In this document: piece by piece, positions 17,618 to 26,346 of the stretch
How the letters are laid out: the number at the start of each line of letters is the position of its first letter
How positions within the stretch are numbered: position 1 is the stretch's first letter
Source: Paracoccaceae bacterium
GTDB taxonomy: Bacteria > Pseudomonadota > Alphaproteobacteria > Rhodobacterales > Rhodobacteraceae
Reading direction: 5' to 3'
NCBI GenBank assembly: GCA_024742455.1
Contig: JANSYL010000009.1
Location: forward strand, 1-64,000
DNA: 64,000 bases
Program-made: the position numbers and the translations under genes
Notes under the pieces: model-generated
Told to the model about the DNA's origin: nothing
Databases searched by the model: none
Seen by the model: only the letters and a program-made list of their open reading frames with translations

Positions 17618-18478
17618 ATGACGGGCGGGTTCGATCAGGTTGTGATGGTGGATTGGTCGGCGCGGTCGGCCCCGTCCCCTGCGCGTCCCACCAAGGACGC
17701 TATCTTTGTCGCGGTGGCCGATGGGGGCCGCACATCCGTGACCTATCACCGGACCCGGGCCGATGCGCTGGCCTGTCTGACCGGCCTGTTCGACGCCGCG
17801 CTGGCGGGAGGGCGGCGCGTGCTTGCAGGCTTCGATTTCCCCTTCGGCTACCCAAGGGGCTTTGCCCGGGCCGTGACCGGCACGCCCGACCCATTCGCGG
17901 TCTGGGACTGGCTGGCCACGCGGATCGCAGACGATGACCGCAACGCCAACAACCGCTTCGACGTGGCCGAGGCGCTGAATGGCCTGTTCCCCGGCGTGGG
18001 ACCGTTCTGGGGCTGTCCCGCCGCGCGCGCCACCGCCGCCTTGCCGATGAAAGGCAGCCTGCGCCACGGGCACGGCATGGCCGAACGCCGTGTGGTCGAG
18101 GCACGGATGAGAACCGCGCAGCCGGTGTGGAAGCTTTTCACCACCGGGTCGGTGGGCAGCCAGTCCCTGCTCGGCCTGCCCCGCCTGCAGAACCTGCGCC
18201 GACGTTACGGCCCCGCGCTGGCGGTCCGGCCTTTCGAGGACCGCGACGCCCCGATCATCCTGGCCGAGATTTACCCGTCGCTACTTGCAGCAGAGGTCAA
18301 GCGCCGACAGGGCGAGGACGAAATCCTCGACGCCGCGCAGGTCGTCGTGATGGCGCAGGCTTTCGCCGGTCTCGATCCCACGCGCCTCGACGCGATGCTG
18401 CGCGAAGGCGACCGTGAAGAAGGATGGATATTGGGCCTCGGTCATCATGACGACTTGATCGCCACCATCAACAGGTAA
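17618..18478 (+). CDS. Uncharacterised protein, possible RNase H-like/DUF429-like fold
   Basis: 286 residues, not assigned to a known function. The start MTGGFDQVVMVDWSAR places a conserved Asp after a short hydrophobic strand, and VLAGFDFPFGYPRGFA gives a second Asp on a strand, the acidic pattern seen in DUF429/RNase H-like proteins. NNRFDVAEALN, GPFWGCP and LAEIYPSLL are further blocks that look family-conserved. It is soluble, with no signal. The gene is divergent from azlC and convergent with a membrane protein 6 bases away. I treat the fold as a suggestion. Confidence 0.65.
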   Translation: MTGGFDQVVMVDWSARSAPSPARPTKDAIFVAVADGGRTSVTYHRTRADALACLTGLFDAALAGGRRVLAGFDFPFGYPRGFARAVTGTPDPFAVWDWLATRIADDDRNANNRFDVAEALNGLFPGVGPFWGCPAARATAALPMKGSLRHGHGMAERRVVEARMRTAQPVWKLFTTGSVGSQSLLGLPRLQNLRRRYGPALAVRPFEDRDAPIILAEIYPSLLAAEVKRRQGEDEILDAAQVVVMAQAFAGLDPTRLDAMLREGDREEGWILGLGHHDDLIATINR

Positions 18479-18484
18479 CGCGGC

Positions 18485-19492
18485 CTAGTCAAAGGTGCCT
18501 GTCACCCGCCCGAGCAGCATGAAGGCCCGCGAGGTGCGGGTATTGGCCATCGCCGCGATATCGGCATCGCTGGCGGTTTTCTCGAACTCGGTGAAGGTCC
18601 GGTCGAAATGGCGCAGGAAGTGATGCACCACGTCGCGGAACACCGGGTCCTTGCGCATCCGCCCTGCCGCCAGCACCAGCGATGACCGGTCATGGATCCC
18701 GCCCAGATCGGCAATCGCGCGCCCGCGTTCGCCATGCGCGAATTTGCGCCAGATCTCGGGGCGCGCATGGTCGGGGCGCAGGTCGTCCATGTAGACACCG
18801 TCCTGGCTGAGCAGGGTCAGCGCGTCCTGGCTCGCGCGGATCAGCCGTTCGGTCGCCGGGTCCTCCAGCGCGCGGCGCAGCGTGCGGAACCCTTCCTTGT
18901 CATGCTCGTTCTCCGGGAAATTCATCGCCTTGATGAAATCCACCACGCTGATCGGGGCCTTCGGGGCGGGCGTGCTCAACCCCAGGGTCTGCTGCGGCTG
19001 ATCGGACACGGGGGCCTTGGGCGGCACGGCGGCCCGGCTGTCGGCGGGCGCCTGCCCGCGCAGCGAGGTGAAGGTGGGGTGGGCCGCCGCCGTGCGCTGC
19101 GCGGCCACCAGTGCGTCCAGCTTCTCCATGACGCCGCTGCTCAGGTTGATCCCGGCCTTGTGCTGCTGTTCGACATAGGTGGCGCGCATCGCGTCGATCG
19201 AGGCCTGCAGCCGGGCGGCCTCCTGGCGGAGGGTGCGGGCGGTGCGCGCGGCCGAGGCCGCCACCCAGATCAGCGCCACCGGCATCAGCACGGCCAGCGC
19301 GGTCAGAACCGTGTTCACCGTGCCCTGGGGCAGCCCTTCACCATCGCCTTCCAGCCCGTAAAGCACCACGACGCCCAGCCATGCCGCCGTCAGCACTGTC
19401 GCCGTCACTTCGACCCCGGTCACACGGCGTGGCGGCGGGTCCCCCGGATAAAGGCCCAGATCCAGGTTCGAAGGCGTCTTGTCGTCGGGCAT
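18485..19492 (-). CDS. Conserved membrane protein with coiled coil, unknown function
   Basis: 335 residues. Two hydrophobic spans lie near 26-46 (VTATVLTAAWLGVVVLYGL) and 60-82 (VLTALAVLMPVALIWVAASA), then a helical region rich in Ala, Arg and Gln (about 84-135, RTARTLRQEAARLQASIDAM) that fits a coiled coil. A Pro/Ala-rich linker leads to a soluble helical C-terminal domain (about 190-335). The N-terminal 20 residues are polar, so both termini are probably cytoplasmic. It is 34 bases upstream of greA on the same strand. I do not recognise a named family and infer no role. Confidence 0.7.
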   Translation of the reverse strand: MPDDKTPSNLDLGLYPGDPPPRRVTGVEVTATVLTAAWLGVVVLYGLEGDGEGLPQGTVNTVLTALAVLMPVALIWVAASAARTARTLRQEAARLQASIDAMRATYVEQQHKAGINLSSGVMEKLDALVAAQRTAAAHPTFTSLRGQAPADSRAAVPPKAPVSDQPQQTLGLSTPAPKAPISVVDFIKAMNFPENEHDKEGFRTLRRALEDPATERLIRASQDALTLLSQDGVYMDDLRPDHARPEIWRKFAHGERGRAIADLGGIHDRSSLVLAAGRMRKDPVFRDVVHHFLRHFDRTFTEFEKTASDADIAAMANTRTSRAFMLLGRVTGTFD

Positions 19493-19526
19493 GACAGGTC
19501 CGCGTCAAGGCCGCCGGGCAGCGCCC

Positions 19527-19994
19527 TCAGACGTAGGAGATCGAGACGATTTCATAGTCCTTGGTGCCGCCCGGCGTGGTCACTTCGACACTGTCACCTT
19601 CATCCTTGCCGATCAAGGCGCGGGCGAGCGGCGACTTGATGTTCAAAAGCCCCTTCTCGATATCGGCCTCGAGCTCGCCGACGATCTGGTAGGTCTTTTC
19701 GACGTCGTCCTCATCGACCAGAACCACGGTCGCGCCGAACTTCACCGGCCCCGACAGTGTTTTCGGGTCGATCACCTGCGCCAGGCCCAATGTGCCCTCA
19801 AGCTCCTTGATGCGGCCCTCGATGAAGGACTGCTTTTCGCGCGCGGAATGGTATTCGGCGTTCTCCGACAGGTCACCATGCTCGCGCGCCTCCGAAATCG
19901 CCTTGATGATCGCGGGACGTTCGACGGATTTCAGGGTCTTCAGCTCGGCATCAAGGGCCTTGTAGCCCGCCGGGGTCATCGGGAATTTTTCCAT
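19527..19994 (-). CDS. greA: Transcription elongation factor GreA
   Basis: 155 residues, the normal GreA size. [18 protein letters not shown] begins the N-terminal coiled coil; the tip carries [15 protein letters not shown], with the acidic pair (D, E) that enters the RNA polymerase secondary channel to stimulate cleavage of backtracked RNA. The C-terminal FKBP-like domain follows ([28 protein letters not shown]). Start at 19994 is supported by the family N-terminus; the upstream extension in frame is not conserved-looking. It follows argH and the small lipoprotein gene on the same strand. Confidence 0.96.
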   Translation of the reverse strand: MEKFPMTPAGYKALDAELKTLKSVERPAIIKAISEAREHGDLSENAEYHSAREKQSFIEGRIKELEGTLGLAQVIDPKTLSGPVKFGATVVLVDEDDVEKTYQIVGELEADIEKGLLNIKSPLARALIGKDEGDSVEVTTPGGTKDYEIVSISYV

Positions 19995-20090
19995 CGGTTC
20001 GCTTCGTTTGCTGCGTGTCGGTGGCGGGACGGTCTTGGACGAAAAACCGGAGCGTAGGGGCAATCCTGCGCGGGTTCAACGGGGATCGGG

Positions 20091-20231
20091 TCATCCGGAA
20101 ATGCCGACCTCGACCGTGCCGGTGATGGTGATCCCGGTCGCCGGGCGGGGTTCGGGCCGTTCAGGCTCGCCATCCACCCCGCAGGCAACAAGCGCGCTGA
20201 ACAGCGCCACGCAGGCGACGATCCGGATCAT
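20091..20231 (-). CDS. Very small lipoprotein next to argH, LptM (YifL)-like
   Basis: 46 residues: a basic N-terminus, a hydrophobic core and a lipobox LVAC with Cys at 17, followed by [13 protein letters not shown]. The Cys-Gly-x-x-Gly-x-Pro pattern right after lipidation resembles LptM/YifL, the small lipoprotein that helps LptD maturation and is often encoded beside lysA or argH. The remaining tail is short. The ATG overlaps the argH stop (ATGA), so the two are coupled. The LptM assignment is tentative because the matching part is short. Confidence 0.65.
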   Translation of the reverse strand: MIRIVACVALFSALVACGVDGEPERPEPRPATGITITGTVEVGISG

Positions 20232-21619
20232 GGCAGCTTCTCCTTCCAGCGGGCGATCTGGGCACGTACCTGCACCGGTGCCGTGCCTCCGTAGGACATG
20301 CGCGAGGCGACCGAATTCGCCACGCCCAGCACGCCGAACACATCCTCGGTAATCTGCGCCTGAACCGATTGCATGTCCAGCAGGCTCAGATCGGAAAGAT
20401 CGCATCCGCGATCTTCGGCCATTTTCACCAGCGCGCCGGTGACGTGATGGGCCTCGCGGAAGGGCAGGCCAAGGGCCCGCACCAGCCAGTCGGCCAGGTC
20501 GGTGGCGGTGGAAAACCCGCTGGCCGCGGCGGTTTCAAGTGCTGCGCGGTTGGCGGTCATGTCGCGCACCATCCCCGTCATCGCCGCCAGTGCCAGCATC
20601 AGGTTGTCGGCCGCATCGAAGACCTGTTCCTTGTCCTCCTGCATGTCCTTGGAATAGGCCAAGGGCAGCCCCTTCATCACCGTCAGCAGCGCCACGTTCG
20701 CCCCAAGTATCCGCCCGATCTTGGCGCGGATCAGTTCGGCGGCATCGGGGTTCTTCTTTTGCGGCATGATCGAGGAGCCGGTGGAAAACCTGTCCGACAG
20801 CGTGACGAAGCGGAACTGGGCCGAGGACCAGATCACCAGCTCTTCGGCGAACCGGCTCAGATGCATGGCGCAGATCGTGGCGGCGGCCAGAAACTCCAGT
20901 GCGAAATCCCGGTCGCTGACGGCATCCAGCGAATTGGCCGCCGGCCGGTCGAAGCCGAGCGCGGCCGCCGTCATCTCGCGGTCGATGGGAAAGGAGGTGC
21001 CGGCCAGCGCGGCCGCGCCGAGCGGGCATTCGTTCATCCGCGCCCGCGCGTCGATCAGGCGCGAGCGGTCTCGGGCGAACATCTCGACATAGGCCATCAT
21101 ATGGTGGCCCCAGGTGACCGGCTGCGCCGTTTGCAGATGGGTGAAGCCCGGCATGACCCAATCGGCCCCGGCCTCGGCCTGTGCGAGAAGCGCCCGCATG
21201 AGCGCCTCCAGCCCCTGGATCGCCGCGTCGATCTGGTCGCGCACCCACAGCTTGAAATCCGTCGCCACCTGGTCATTGCGCGACCGCGCCGTGTGCAAAC
21301 GGCCCGCAGGTTCCCCGATCAACGCCTTCAGCCGTGCCTCGACATTCATGTGAATGTCTTCCAGCGCAGTGGAAAAGGTGAAATCTCCGGCCTCGATCTC
21401 TGACAAGACCGTGAGAAGCCCTTCCCGGATCGCCGCCGCATCGTTATCGGTGATCACACCGGTGGCCGCCAGCATGGCCGCGTGGGCACGGGACCCTGCG
21501 ATGTCCTGTTTCGCCAACCGCTTGTCGAACCCGATCGAGGCATTGATCGCTTCCATGATCGCGTCCGGCCCGGCGGCGAAACGCCCGCCCCACATGCTGT
21601 TGGTGTCCTGGTCCGACAT
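20228..21619 (-). CDS. argH: Argininosuccinate lyase
   Basis: 463 residues of the fumarase/aspartase superfamily, catalysing the last step of arginine synthesis (argininosuccinate to arginine and fumarate). [11 protein letters not shown] is the typical N-terminus, [12 protein letters not shown] the first signature, [14 protein letters not shown] contains the general-base region and [12 protein letters not shown] is the superfamily signature loop. Length is standard. Start ATG at 21617-21619 has CGTATGTC context and lies 30 bases from the divergent tlpA-like ATG. The downstream small lipoprotein overlaps by 4 bases. Confidence 0.97.
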   Translation of the reverse strand: MSDQDTNSMWGGRFAAGPDAIMEAINASIGFDKRLAKQDIAGSRAHAAMLAATGVITDNDAAAIREGLLTVLSEIEAGDFTFSTALEDIHMNVEARLKALIGEPAGRLHTARSRNDQVATDFKLWVRDQIDAAIQGLEALMRALLAQAEAGADWVMPGFTHLQTAQPVTWGHHMMAYVEMFARDRSRLIDARARMNECPLGAAALAGTSFPIDREMTAAALGFDRPAANSLDAVSDRDFALEFLAAATICAMHLSRFAEELVIWSSAQFRFVTLSDRFSTGSSIMPQKKNPDAAELIRAKIGRILGANVALLTVMKGLPLAYSKDMQEDKEQVFDAADNLMLALAAMTGMVRDMTANRAALETAAASGFSTATDLADWLVRALGLPFREAHHVTGALVKMAEDRGCDLSDLSLLDMQSVQAQITEDVFGVLGVANSVASRMSYGGTAPVQVRAQIARWKEKLP

Positions 21620-21649
21620 ACGTATTCGCCCTTTGCGGGAGGTTTCTCG

Positions 21650-22213
21650 ATGATCCGCCATCTGGCTGCTGCCGCCCTCTACATCTCTGCCGCGCTCAGC
21701 GCAAACCTGGCGCTGGCGCAGGGCCCGGCCGATCTGGCCGTGGGCGAGATGCGGGGGCTGGTATTCCATGACACCCCTGTGCCCGCCTCGGCCGAACCCT
21801 TCCTGAAAATGGATGAAACCGAAGGTGTGCTGGCCGATTATGCCGGTCGGTATGTGCTTTTGAATTTCTGGGCCACCTGGTGCGCGCCCTGCCGCCACGA
21901 AATGCCCGCGCTCAACACGCTGCAGCAGACCTATGGCGGTGAGGATTTCACGGTCGTCACGCTGGCCACAGGCCGCAACCCGCCGCAGGCGATCCAGAGG
22001 TTTTTCGATGAGGAAGGCCTGACCGACCTGACGATGTATCGCGACATCAACCAGCAGATCGCGCGCGAGATGGGGGTGTTCGGCCTGCCGATCACGGTGC
22101 TTCTGAACCCCGAAGGCCAAGAGATCGCACGGCTGAGGGGGGATGCCGAATGGGCCGGCGAGGATGCCTTCGCCCTGATCGAGGCGGTGCTGGCGCAAGG
22201 GGCCGACGACTGA
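21650..22213 (+). CDS. TlpA-like periplasmic thiol:disulfide oxidoreductase
   Basis: 187 residues with a Sec signal ([23 protein letters not shown]) and a thioredoxin fold. The active site is [14 protein letters not shown] (CxxC as WCAPC) and the cis-Pro loop is FGLPITVLL. TlpA/ResA-type proteins reduce periplasmic cysteines, for example in cytochrome c or CuA assembly. The mature N-terminal part (about 24-60) is a short extra region. GGGAGG precedes the ATG by 8 bases. It is divergent from argH with only 30 bases between the start codons and convergent with tag. Confidence 0.9.
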   Translation: MIRHLAAAALYISAALSANLALAQGPADLAVGEMRGLVFHDTPVPASAEPFLKMDETEGVLADYAGRYVLLNFWATWCAPCRHEMPALNTLQQTYGGEDFTVVTLATGRNPPQAIQRFFDEEGLTDLTMYRDINQQIAREMGVFGLPITVLLNPEGQEIARLRGDAEWAGEDAFALIEAVLAQGADD

Positions 22214-22252
22214 GAGGGGCGATTTCCGTCCCGATTTTCTGCGGAAGATCAC

Positions 22253-22825
22253 CTAGGGCCCGGCCACCTCGGCGTGCCGGAAACAGGTTGTCAGGTGGTC
22301 GTTGACCACCCCGGTCGCCTGCAGCCAGGCATAGACGATGGTCGGCCCGCAAAACCGGAACCCGGCCCTTTTCAGGTCTTTCGACATCTTCTCGCTCATC
22401 GGGGTGAAGGCGGGCACCTCGGACAGGCTGCGCCAGCTGTTCTGCACCGGCACCCCGCCCACGTAATCCCACACGAACCCGTCAAATCCCCCCCGTGCCT
22501 CCATCGCCTGCCAGGCGCGCGCATTGCCGATCGCGGCCTCGATCTTGCCGCGATGCCTGACGATCGCGGGGTCCTGCAGCAGCCGCGTCACCTCCGCCTC
22601 GCCCCATGTCGCGACCACGTTCGGATCGAACCCGTCGAAGGCCCGCCGAAACCCGTCGCGCTTGCGAAGGATGGTGATCCAGGCGAGCCCCGCCTGGAAC
22701 CCGTCGAGGATCAGCTTTTCCCACAACGCGCGGCTGCTTCTTTCGGGCACCCCCCATTCGGTGTCGTGATAGGCGACGTAAAGCGGATCATCCCCGCACC
22801 AGCCGCAGCGCCCCCGCCCGTCCAT
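22253..22825 (-). CDS. tag: DNA-3-methyladenine glycosylase I
   Basis: 190 residues of the Tag family, which removes 3-methyladenine from alkylated DNA in base excision repair. The N-terminal CGWCGDDPLYVAYHDTEWG holds the zinc Cys and His ligands and the base-binding region; LILDGFQAGLAW and RRAFDGFDPNVVA follow, and the C-terminal FVWDYVGG and FRFCGPTIVYAWLQA complete the family order with the late Cys and His. Length is standard. A near-SOS box lies 17 bases upstream of the ATG. Confidence 0.95.
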   Translation of the reverse strand: MDGRGRCGWCGDDPLYVAYHDTEWGVPERSSRALWEKLILDGFQAGLAWITILRKRDGFRRAFDGFDPNVVATWGEAEVTRLLQDPAIVRHRGKIEAAIGNARAWQAMEARGGFDGFVWDYVGGVPVQNSWRSLSEVPAFTPMSEKMSKDLKRAGFRFCGPTIVYAWLQATGVVNDHLTTCFRHAEVAGP

Positions 22826-22842
22826 TGCCGTCCCTCAAATTA

Positions 22843-22857
22843 GAACAAAAGTGGAAT
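22843..22857 (-). promoter_or_regulatory. Candidate LexA/SOS box upstream of tag
   Basis: Plus strand GAAC-N7-GAAT (22843-22846 and 22854-22857); on the tag coding strand it reads ATTC-N7-GTTC. The alphaproteobacterial LexA site is GTTC-N7-GTTC, so 7 of 8 core bases match with correct spacing. Its place just upstream of a DNA-repair gene start suits a repressor site. One core mismatch keeps this tentative. Confidence 0.4.
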
Positions 22858-22920
22858 ATTCATGCCTCCTTAAGGGGTGCGGCGGCATCAGCGCAAGTGT
22901 CGTGACGCGGAGGTTTCAGG

Positions 22921-23742
22921 ATGGGACGGATCGGGCGCAAGCTCATTGACGAGGGTGTCGAAAGTCCGCTCGACGTGGCGGTGTCGCAGCGCGACCGCGG
23001 CACCATGGCGATGGTGCGCCAGGCGCTGGAACGCGGCGATGCCGTTCTGGCCTATCAGCCGGTGGTGCGTGCGGACGGGGCGGGGGTGGCCTTTTACGAA
23101 GGTCTGATCCGAATCCTCGACGAAACCGGGCGCGTGATCCCCGCGCGCGATTTCATCACCGTTGTCGAAGACCAGGACCTTGGCCGCCAGATCGACTGCG
23201 CCGCGCTCAGGATCGGGCTGAACGCGCTCAAGGCCAACCCGTCGCTCAGGCTGTCGATCAACATGTCGGCCCGATCCGTGGGCTATCCGGCCTGGATGCA
23301 GATCCTGCGCCGCAACGTGCGCGACCGCCCGGACGTGGCGCAGCGCCTGATCCTGGAAATCACCGAAACCTCCGTGATGCAGATGCCCGAGATCGTGAAA
23401 ATCTTCATGGAGGATTTTCAGGACAAGGGGATCACCTTCGCGCTGGACGATTTCGGGGCGGGCTATACCGCGTTCCGCCACCTGCGCCATTTCTGTTTCG
23501 ACATCCTCAAGATCGACGGCCAGTTCGCCCGCAGCGTCGATCAGGACGCCGACAACCAGGTGCTGTGCGAGGTGCTGATCTCGCTGGCGCGCCATTTCGA
23601 CATGGTCGTCGTATCCGAAGCCGTCGAAACACTGGGCGAGGCGGATTGGCTGACCGCCGCCGGGGTGGATTGCCTGCAAGGCTATTACTATGCCGCCCCG
23701 TCCATGACCCCGCCCTGGGCGAACGCGCAGATGCCCCGCTAG
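22921..23742 (+). CDS. EAL-domain protein, probable active c-di-GMP phosphodiesterase
   Basis: 273 residues, essentially one EAL domain with about 35 extra N-terminal residues and no membrane or sensor domain. The catalytic pattern is intact: Glu60 (EGLIR in place of EAL), Asn114 (SINMSAR), Glu146 (LEITET), Asp176-Asp177 (LDDFGAGY), Lys198 (LKIDG), Glu233 (SEAVET) and Gln253 (LQGYYY). These residues bind Mg2+ and hydrolyse c-di-GMP to pGpG. It therefore looks active. GGAGG precedes the ATG. It is divergent from tag and lies upstream of phaA with 166 bases between. Confidence 0.9.
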   Translation: MGRIGRKLIDEGVESPLDVAVSQRDRGTMAMVRQALERGDAVLAYQPVVRADGAGVAFYEGLIRILDETGRVIPARDFITVVEDQDLGRQIDCAALRIGLNALKANPSLRLSINMSARSVGYPAWMQILRRNVRDRPDVAQRLILEITETSVMQMPEIVKIFMEDFQDKGITFALDDFGAGYTAFRHLRHFCFDILKIDGQFARSVDQDADNQVLCEVLISLARHFDMVVVSEAVETLGEADWLTAAGVDCLQGYYYAAPSMTPPWANAQMPR

Positions 23743-23908
23743 GCAAGACGCGCGCCACCCGGGGACCAAACGCGGCGGCTGAGACACCGTGTCCGGTATC
23801 GGGCGCTGCCCCCTGCGGCATATCACTCGCGTGTAACGTGTGGCGCCGCCGTCATGGTTCGCCCGGCGGCCACTTGTCCACTGCCCGTGTCCAATGGAAG
23901 GGATCTCC

Positions 23909-25084
23909 ATGACCAATGTCGTCATTGCCTCCGCCGCCCGCACGCCGGTCGGCAGTTTTCTCGGCTCCTTCGCCAACACGCCTGCCCATGACCTGGGCAC
24001 AACGGTGATCGAGGCGCTGATCGACCGCGCGGGCATCGACAAGTCGGAGGTGTCCGAAACGATCCTCGGCCAGGTGCTGACCGCAGCCCAGGGCCAGAAC
24101 CCCGCGCGCCAGGCCCATATCAACGCAGGCCTGCCCAAGGAAAGCGCGGCCTGGAGCATCAACCAGGTCTGCGGTTCGGGCCTCAGGGCCGTGGCCATCG
24201 GGGCGCAGCATATCATGCTGGGCGATGCAGATATCGTTGTCGCGGGCGGCCAGGAGAACATGTCGATGTCGCCCCATGCCGCGACGCTGCGCCAGGGTCA
24301 GAAGATGGGCGACCTGAAATACATCGACACCATGATCCGCGACGGGTTGTGGGACGCCTTCAACGGCTACCACATGGGTCAGACTGCCGAAAACGTGGCC
24401 GAGCAATGGCAGATCAGCCGCGACATGCAGGATGAATTCGCCGTCGCCAGCCAGAACAAGGCCGAGGCCGCGCAGAAGGCTGGCAAGTTCGCCGATGAAA
24501 TCGCCCCCGTCACCATCAAGACCCGCAAGGGCGACATCACCGTCGACAGCGATGAATACATCCGCCACGGCGCCACCATGGATGCGATGGCGAAACTGCG
24601 CCCGGCCTTCACCAAGGACGGATCCGTCACCGCCGCCAATGCCTCGGGCATCAATGACGGCGCGGCGGGCACCCTGCTGATGACCGCCGAGGCGGCCGAG
24701 AAACGGGGCATCGAACCTCTGGCACGGATCGTGTCCTACGCCACGGCGGGTCTCGACCCCTCGATCATGGGCGTCGGCCCGATCTATGCGTCGCGCAAGG
24801 CGCTGGAAAAGGCGGGCTGGAAGGTCGACGATCTCGACCTTGTGGAAGCCAACGAAGCCTTCGCCGCCCAGGCCTGCGCGGTGAACAAGGACATGGGCTG
24901 GGACCCCGAGATCGTGAACGTCAATGGCGGGGCCATCGCCATCGGCCACCCGATCGGCGCCTCGGGCTGCCGCGTGCTGAACACCTTGCTGTTCGAGATG
25001 CAGCGCCGCGATGCCAAGAAAGGCCTCGCAACGCTGTGCATCGGGGGCGGCATGGGTGTTGCCATGTGCGTCGAACGCCCGTGA
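23909..25084 (+). CDS. phaA: Acetyl-CoA C-acetyltransferase (beta-ketothiolase)
   Basis: 391 residues of the biosynthetic thiolase family, condensing two acetyl-CoA to acetoacetyl-CoA. The nucleophile is in [10 protein letters not shown] (Cys near 89), the catalytic His in [15 protein letters not shown] and the second Cys in [15 protein letters not shown] precedes the ATG. phaB follows after 84 bases, so this is the entry into polyhydroxybutyrate and, in Rhodobacterales, the ethylmalonyl-CoA pathway. PHA synthase is not in the window. Confidence 0.95.
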   Translation: MTNVVIASAARTPVGSFLGSFANTPAHDLGTTVIEALIDRAGIDKSEVSETILGQVLTAAQGQNPARQAHINAGLPKESAAWSINQVCGSGLRAVAIGAQHIMLGDADIVVAGGQENMSMSPHAATLRQGQKMGDLKYIDTMIRDGLWDAFNGYHMGQTAENVAEQWQISRDMQDEFAVASQNKAEAAQKAGKFADEIAPVTIKTRKGDITVDSDEYIRHGATMDAMAKLRPAFTKDGSVTAANASGINDGAAGTLLMTAEAAEKRGIEPLARIVSYATAGLDPSIMGVGPIYASRKALEKAGWKVDDLDLVEANEAFAAQACAVNKDMGWDPEIVNVNGGAIAIGHPIGASGCRVLNTLLFEMQRRDAKKGLATLCIGGGMGVAMCVERP

Positions 25085-25168
25085 TATGGATCAAGGCAGC
25101 GCGTCCGCGCGCCGCCTACCCATCAACATGACCCGGAAACCGGGCATCCCGATCTGGAGGAGACATTC

Positions 25169-25894
25169 ATGGGACGTGTGGCACTGGTCACCGGCGGCAG
25201 CCGGGGCATCGGCGAGGCTATCTCGAAAGCGTTGAAAGCCGAAGGGTATGAGGTCGCCGCGACCTATGCCGGCAACGATAAGAAGGCCGCCGCCTTCACC
25301 GCCGATACCGGCATCAAGACCTACAAGTGGAACGTCGCCGATTACGACGCCTCCAAGGCCGGGATCGCCCAGATCGAGGCCGACCTTGGCCCCATCGACA
25401 TCGTCGTGGCCAACGCGGGCATCACCCGCGACGCCGCGTTCCACAAGATGACGCCCGAGATGTGGAACGAGGTGATCGCCACCAACCTCACGGGGGTCTT
25501 CAACACCGTCCACCCGGTCTGGGGCGGGATGCGCGACCGGGGCTTTGGCCGGGTGATCGTGATCTCGTCGATCAACGGGCAAAAGGGCCAGATGGGTCAG
25601 GTCAACTATGCCGCGACCAAGGCGGGCGATCTCGGCATCGTCAAATCGCTTGCGCAGGAAGGCGCGCGGCGCGGTATCACCGCCAACGCGATCTGCCCGG
25701 GCTATATCGGCACCGAAATGGTGCGCGCGATCGACGAGAAGATCCTGAACGAAGTGATCATCCCGCAGATCCCCGCCGGTCGTCTGGGCGAGCCCGAGGA
25801 AATCGCACGCTGTGTGGTGTTCCTGGCCTCCGACGATGCCGGGTTTATCAACGGCTCCACGATCTCGGCCAACGGCGCGCAGTTCTTCGTCTGA
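25169..25894 (+). CDS. phaB: Acetoacetyl-CoA reductase
   Basis: 241 residues of the short-chain dehydrogenase family, PhaB type, reducing acetoacetyl-CoA to (R)-3-hydroxybutyryl-CoA with NADPH. TGGSRGIGEAIS is the cofactor loop, NAGITRD the structural motif, ISSING carries the catalytic Ser and YAATKAG the Tyr and Lys. GHH-like CoA-pocket residues fit the YIGTEMV region. GGAGGAGA precedes the ATG by about 7 bases. A strong hairpin follows the stop. It forms an operon with phaA. Confidence 0.95.
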   Translation: MGRVALVTGGSRGIGEAISKALKAEGYEVAATYAGNDKKAAAFTADTGIKTYKWNVADYDASKAGIAQIEADLGPIDIVVANAGITRDAAFHKMTPEMWNEVIATNLTGVFNTVHPVWGGMRDRGFGRVIVISSINGQKGQMGQVNYAATKAGDLGIVKSLAQEGARRGITANAICPGYIGTEMVRAIDEKILNEVIIPQIPAGRLGEPEEIARCVVFLASDDAGFINGSTISANGAQFFV

Positions 25895-25920
25895 CGGCGC
25901 GTCGCCCGACGCGCGCAGCA

Positions 25921-25953
25921 TGGGCCGGGCGGGGGTGACCCCGCCCCGGCCCA
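25921..25953. terminator. Strong GC hairpin terminator after phaB
   Basis: TGGGCCGGGCGGGG (25921-25934) pairs with CCCCGCCCCGGCCCA ending at 25953, with a single-base bulge and a short GTGA loop. It lies between phaB and the convergent 49-residue small gene, 27 bases after the phaB stop and 11 before the small-gene stop, so it can act in both directions. No T tract is present. Confidence 0.7.
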
Positions 25954-25963
25954 GCCAGCCGTA

Positions 25964-26113
25964 TCAGACGGCAGCAGTGGCGCCGCGCAGAACCGGTTTC
26001 GGCTCGGGGCGGGCAAAGATCGACGCCCACATCCCTTTAAGGAATTCTGCGCGGGCGGCTTCGGCGCGTTCGAAACCGGCGCGCGCTTCGGGGGTGATAC
26101 CACGATAATACAT
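25964..26113 (-). CDS. Small protein, 49 residues, unknown function
   Basis: A short reading frame that ordinary length cut-offs miss. It starts ATG at 26111-26113 with AAAGGA about 7 bases upstream and stops TGA at 25964-25966. The protein begins MYYRGITPEARAGFERAEAA, is rich in Arg, Ala and Glu, contains KGMWASIF and ends in a Pro/Ala tail. It is probably a helical, soluble small protein. The codon third positions are GC rich as in neighbouring genes, and a terminator sits directly after the stop, which supports a real gene. No family is recognised. Confidence 0.6.
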   Translation of the reverse strand: MYYRGITPEARAGFERAEAARAEFLKGMWASIFARPEPKPVLRGATAAV

Positions 26114-26252
26114 CTGGTGTCCTTTCTGCTCTGATCTTGGGGATAAGATGGGTCAGCCTTGCTGACATGACCATTTCGGATTCTGCATTGCGGCATCTCG
26201 GCTGGCGCAAGGCTTGTGAATGAATTTGTTAAGGGTCATGTCGGCGCGCTGT

Positions 26253-26309
26253 CTCGTTTGTGTGTCTTGAGGCCTTACATGCGCCCTTGCGGGCCGTGCG
26301 ACAAACGAG
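26253..26309. promoter_or_regulatory. Long-spaced inverted repeat upstream of the LysR-type gene
   Basis: CTCGTTTGT (26253-26261) and ACAAACGAG (26301-26309) are perfect 9-base inverted copies separated by 39 bases, in the AT-richer gap between the small gene and the regulator gene. Two half-sites on a DNA loop, or a long mRNA leader hairpin, would both fit. No known protein motif is matched. Confidence 0.35.
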
Positions 26310-26326
26310 TCTTTCCAAGCAGTCAG

Positions 26327-26341
26327 TTAAGCTATACTTAA
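26327..26341 (+). promoter_or_regulatory. LysR-type operator candidate overlapping the regulator's ribosome site
   Basis: TTAAGCTATACTTAA is a perfect palindrome of two 5-base arms (TTAAG/CTTAA) around CTATA. It contains the T-N11-A spacing of LysR-type sites. It ends 5 bases before the ATG at 26347 and so covers the translation initiation region (AAGTGGG), which suits negative autoregulation. Confidence 0.45.
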
Positions 26342-26346
26342 GTGGG

